A stretch of 14,203 bases of DNA. Source: Betaproteobacteria bacterium. Its GTDB lineage: Bacteria; Pseudomonadota; Gammaproteobacteria; Burkholderiales; SG8-41. The notes under the pieces were generated by a model. That model ran no database searches and was not told the origin of the DNA. It saw nothing but the letters and a program-made list of their open reading frames with translations. Location: NCBI GenBank assembly GCA_025356695.1, contig JANXSE010000458.1, forward strand, positions 1 through 14,203. Direction: 5' to 3'. Positions 13,835 through 14,203 of the stretch are shown here, one piece after another. The stretch's first letter is position 1. Every line of letters begins with the position of its first letter. A program made the translations under genes and the position numbers.

Positions 13835-14203
13835 CTACGGGCTCTTCAGATTCGGGCCCCATGCCGGTTCACGCACGTCACCGGCTTCAGTGCTGAACCG
13901 CTGCCGCACCCGTCCGTCGCTGGAAACCGCTGCTAATATACCACGCCCCCTCACCTCGGTCGCATAGAGGATGATGCGTCCGTTCGGTGCAAACGTCGGC
14001 GATTCATCCATGCTGTTTTCGGTCAATAACTGCGCCTGACGGCTGGCAAAATCCTGCAAGGCAATGTTGAACCGCCCGCTGTTACGCTGGATGAATGCAA
14101 ACGATTTCCCGTCGGGCGCATAGCGTGGGCTGACGTTATAGCTGCCGTCGAAGGTCAACCGCTCCGGCGCCCCGCCATTGACCGACATGCGGTAAATCTG
14201 CGC
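13835..14203 (-). CDS. tolB: Tol-Pal system beta-propeller protein TolB (C-terminal part)
   Basis: Only the last 122 residues are in the window; the gene continues beyond the right edge. Reading in from the edge it begins AQIYRMSVNGGAPERLTFDG and then shows repeated propeller blades of the form SPRYAPDGKSFAFIQ and SPTFAPNGRIILYAT, ending in WGPNLKSP. These DPP-like blades are typical of TolB, a periplasmic protein that binds Pal and TolA. The gene order before pal supports the assignment. The upstream tolQRA genes would lie outside the window. Confidence 0.95.
   Translation of the reverse strand, partial: AQIYRMSVNGGAPERLTFDGSYNVSPRYAPDGKSFAFIQRNSGRFNIALQDFASRQAQLLTENSMDESPTFAPNGRIILYATEVRGRGILAAVSSDGRVRQRFSTEAGDVREPAWGPNLKSP

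Overview
The window looks like chromosomal DNA of a GC-rich betaproteobacterium. The evidence is the order tolB-pal-cpoB-queE-queC near a tRNA-Lys gene, an order shared by many beta- and gammaproteobacteria, together with Gram-negative lipoproteins and a thiosulfate-type YeeE transporter. The genus cannot be fixed from the sequence. There are 13 protein genes and one tRNA. All lie on the minus strand except the first gene, and no stretch over 300 bases lacks a gene.

Right part (about 9.5-14.2 kb, transcribed right to left): the end of tolB, then pal and cpoB, which belong to the Tol-Pal envelope system. They are followed closely by queE and queC (preQ0/queuosine synthesis), a YeeE/YedE sulfur-compound permease, and tRNA-Lys(UUU). 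The tRNA has its own strong sigma-70-type promoter and an intrinsic terminator. The block is core genome, but the permease sits between queC and tRNA-Lys.

Middle part (4.6-9.3 kb, same strand, tightly packed): a surface-sugar or glycoprotein cassette. In transcription order it holds a non-hydrolysing UDP-GlcNAc 2-epimerase, a small SAM methyltransferase, an inverting UDP-GlcNAc 4,6-dehydratase of the MxxxK type, an RmlD-like reductase without a cupin domain (its start overlaps the dehydratase stop), and a family 2 glycosyltransferase. The dehydratase, RmlD-like reductase and 2-epimerase match the three enzyme classes that make UDP-N-acetyl-L-rhamnosamine or L-quinovosamine. The methyltransferase and glycosyltransferase would modify or transfer the product.

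Left part (0.2-4.5 kb): a lipoprotein of the metallo-beta-lactamase fold resembling N-acyl-homoserine lactonases, ended by a clear intrinsic terminator; then a TPR/GT41 (OGT/SPINDLY-type) protein glycosyltransferase; then, converging on it from the plus strand, a CocE/NonD-family serine hydrolase.

The most interesting possibility is that the UDP-L-sugar cassette and the GT41 transferase together form a cytoplasmic protein-glycosylation pathway, since no flippase, polymerase or initiating transferase is visible. Other points worth checking are three exact copies of the Neisseria-type 10-mer GCCGTCTGAA, two of them forming a 12-bp inverted repeat at the queC stop; a G1-U72 pair in tRNA-Lys; and a hairpin and direct repeats in front of the sugar operon.
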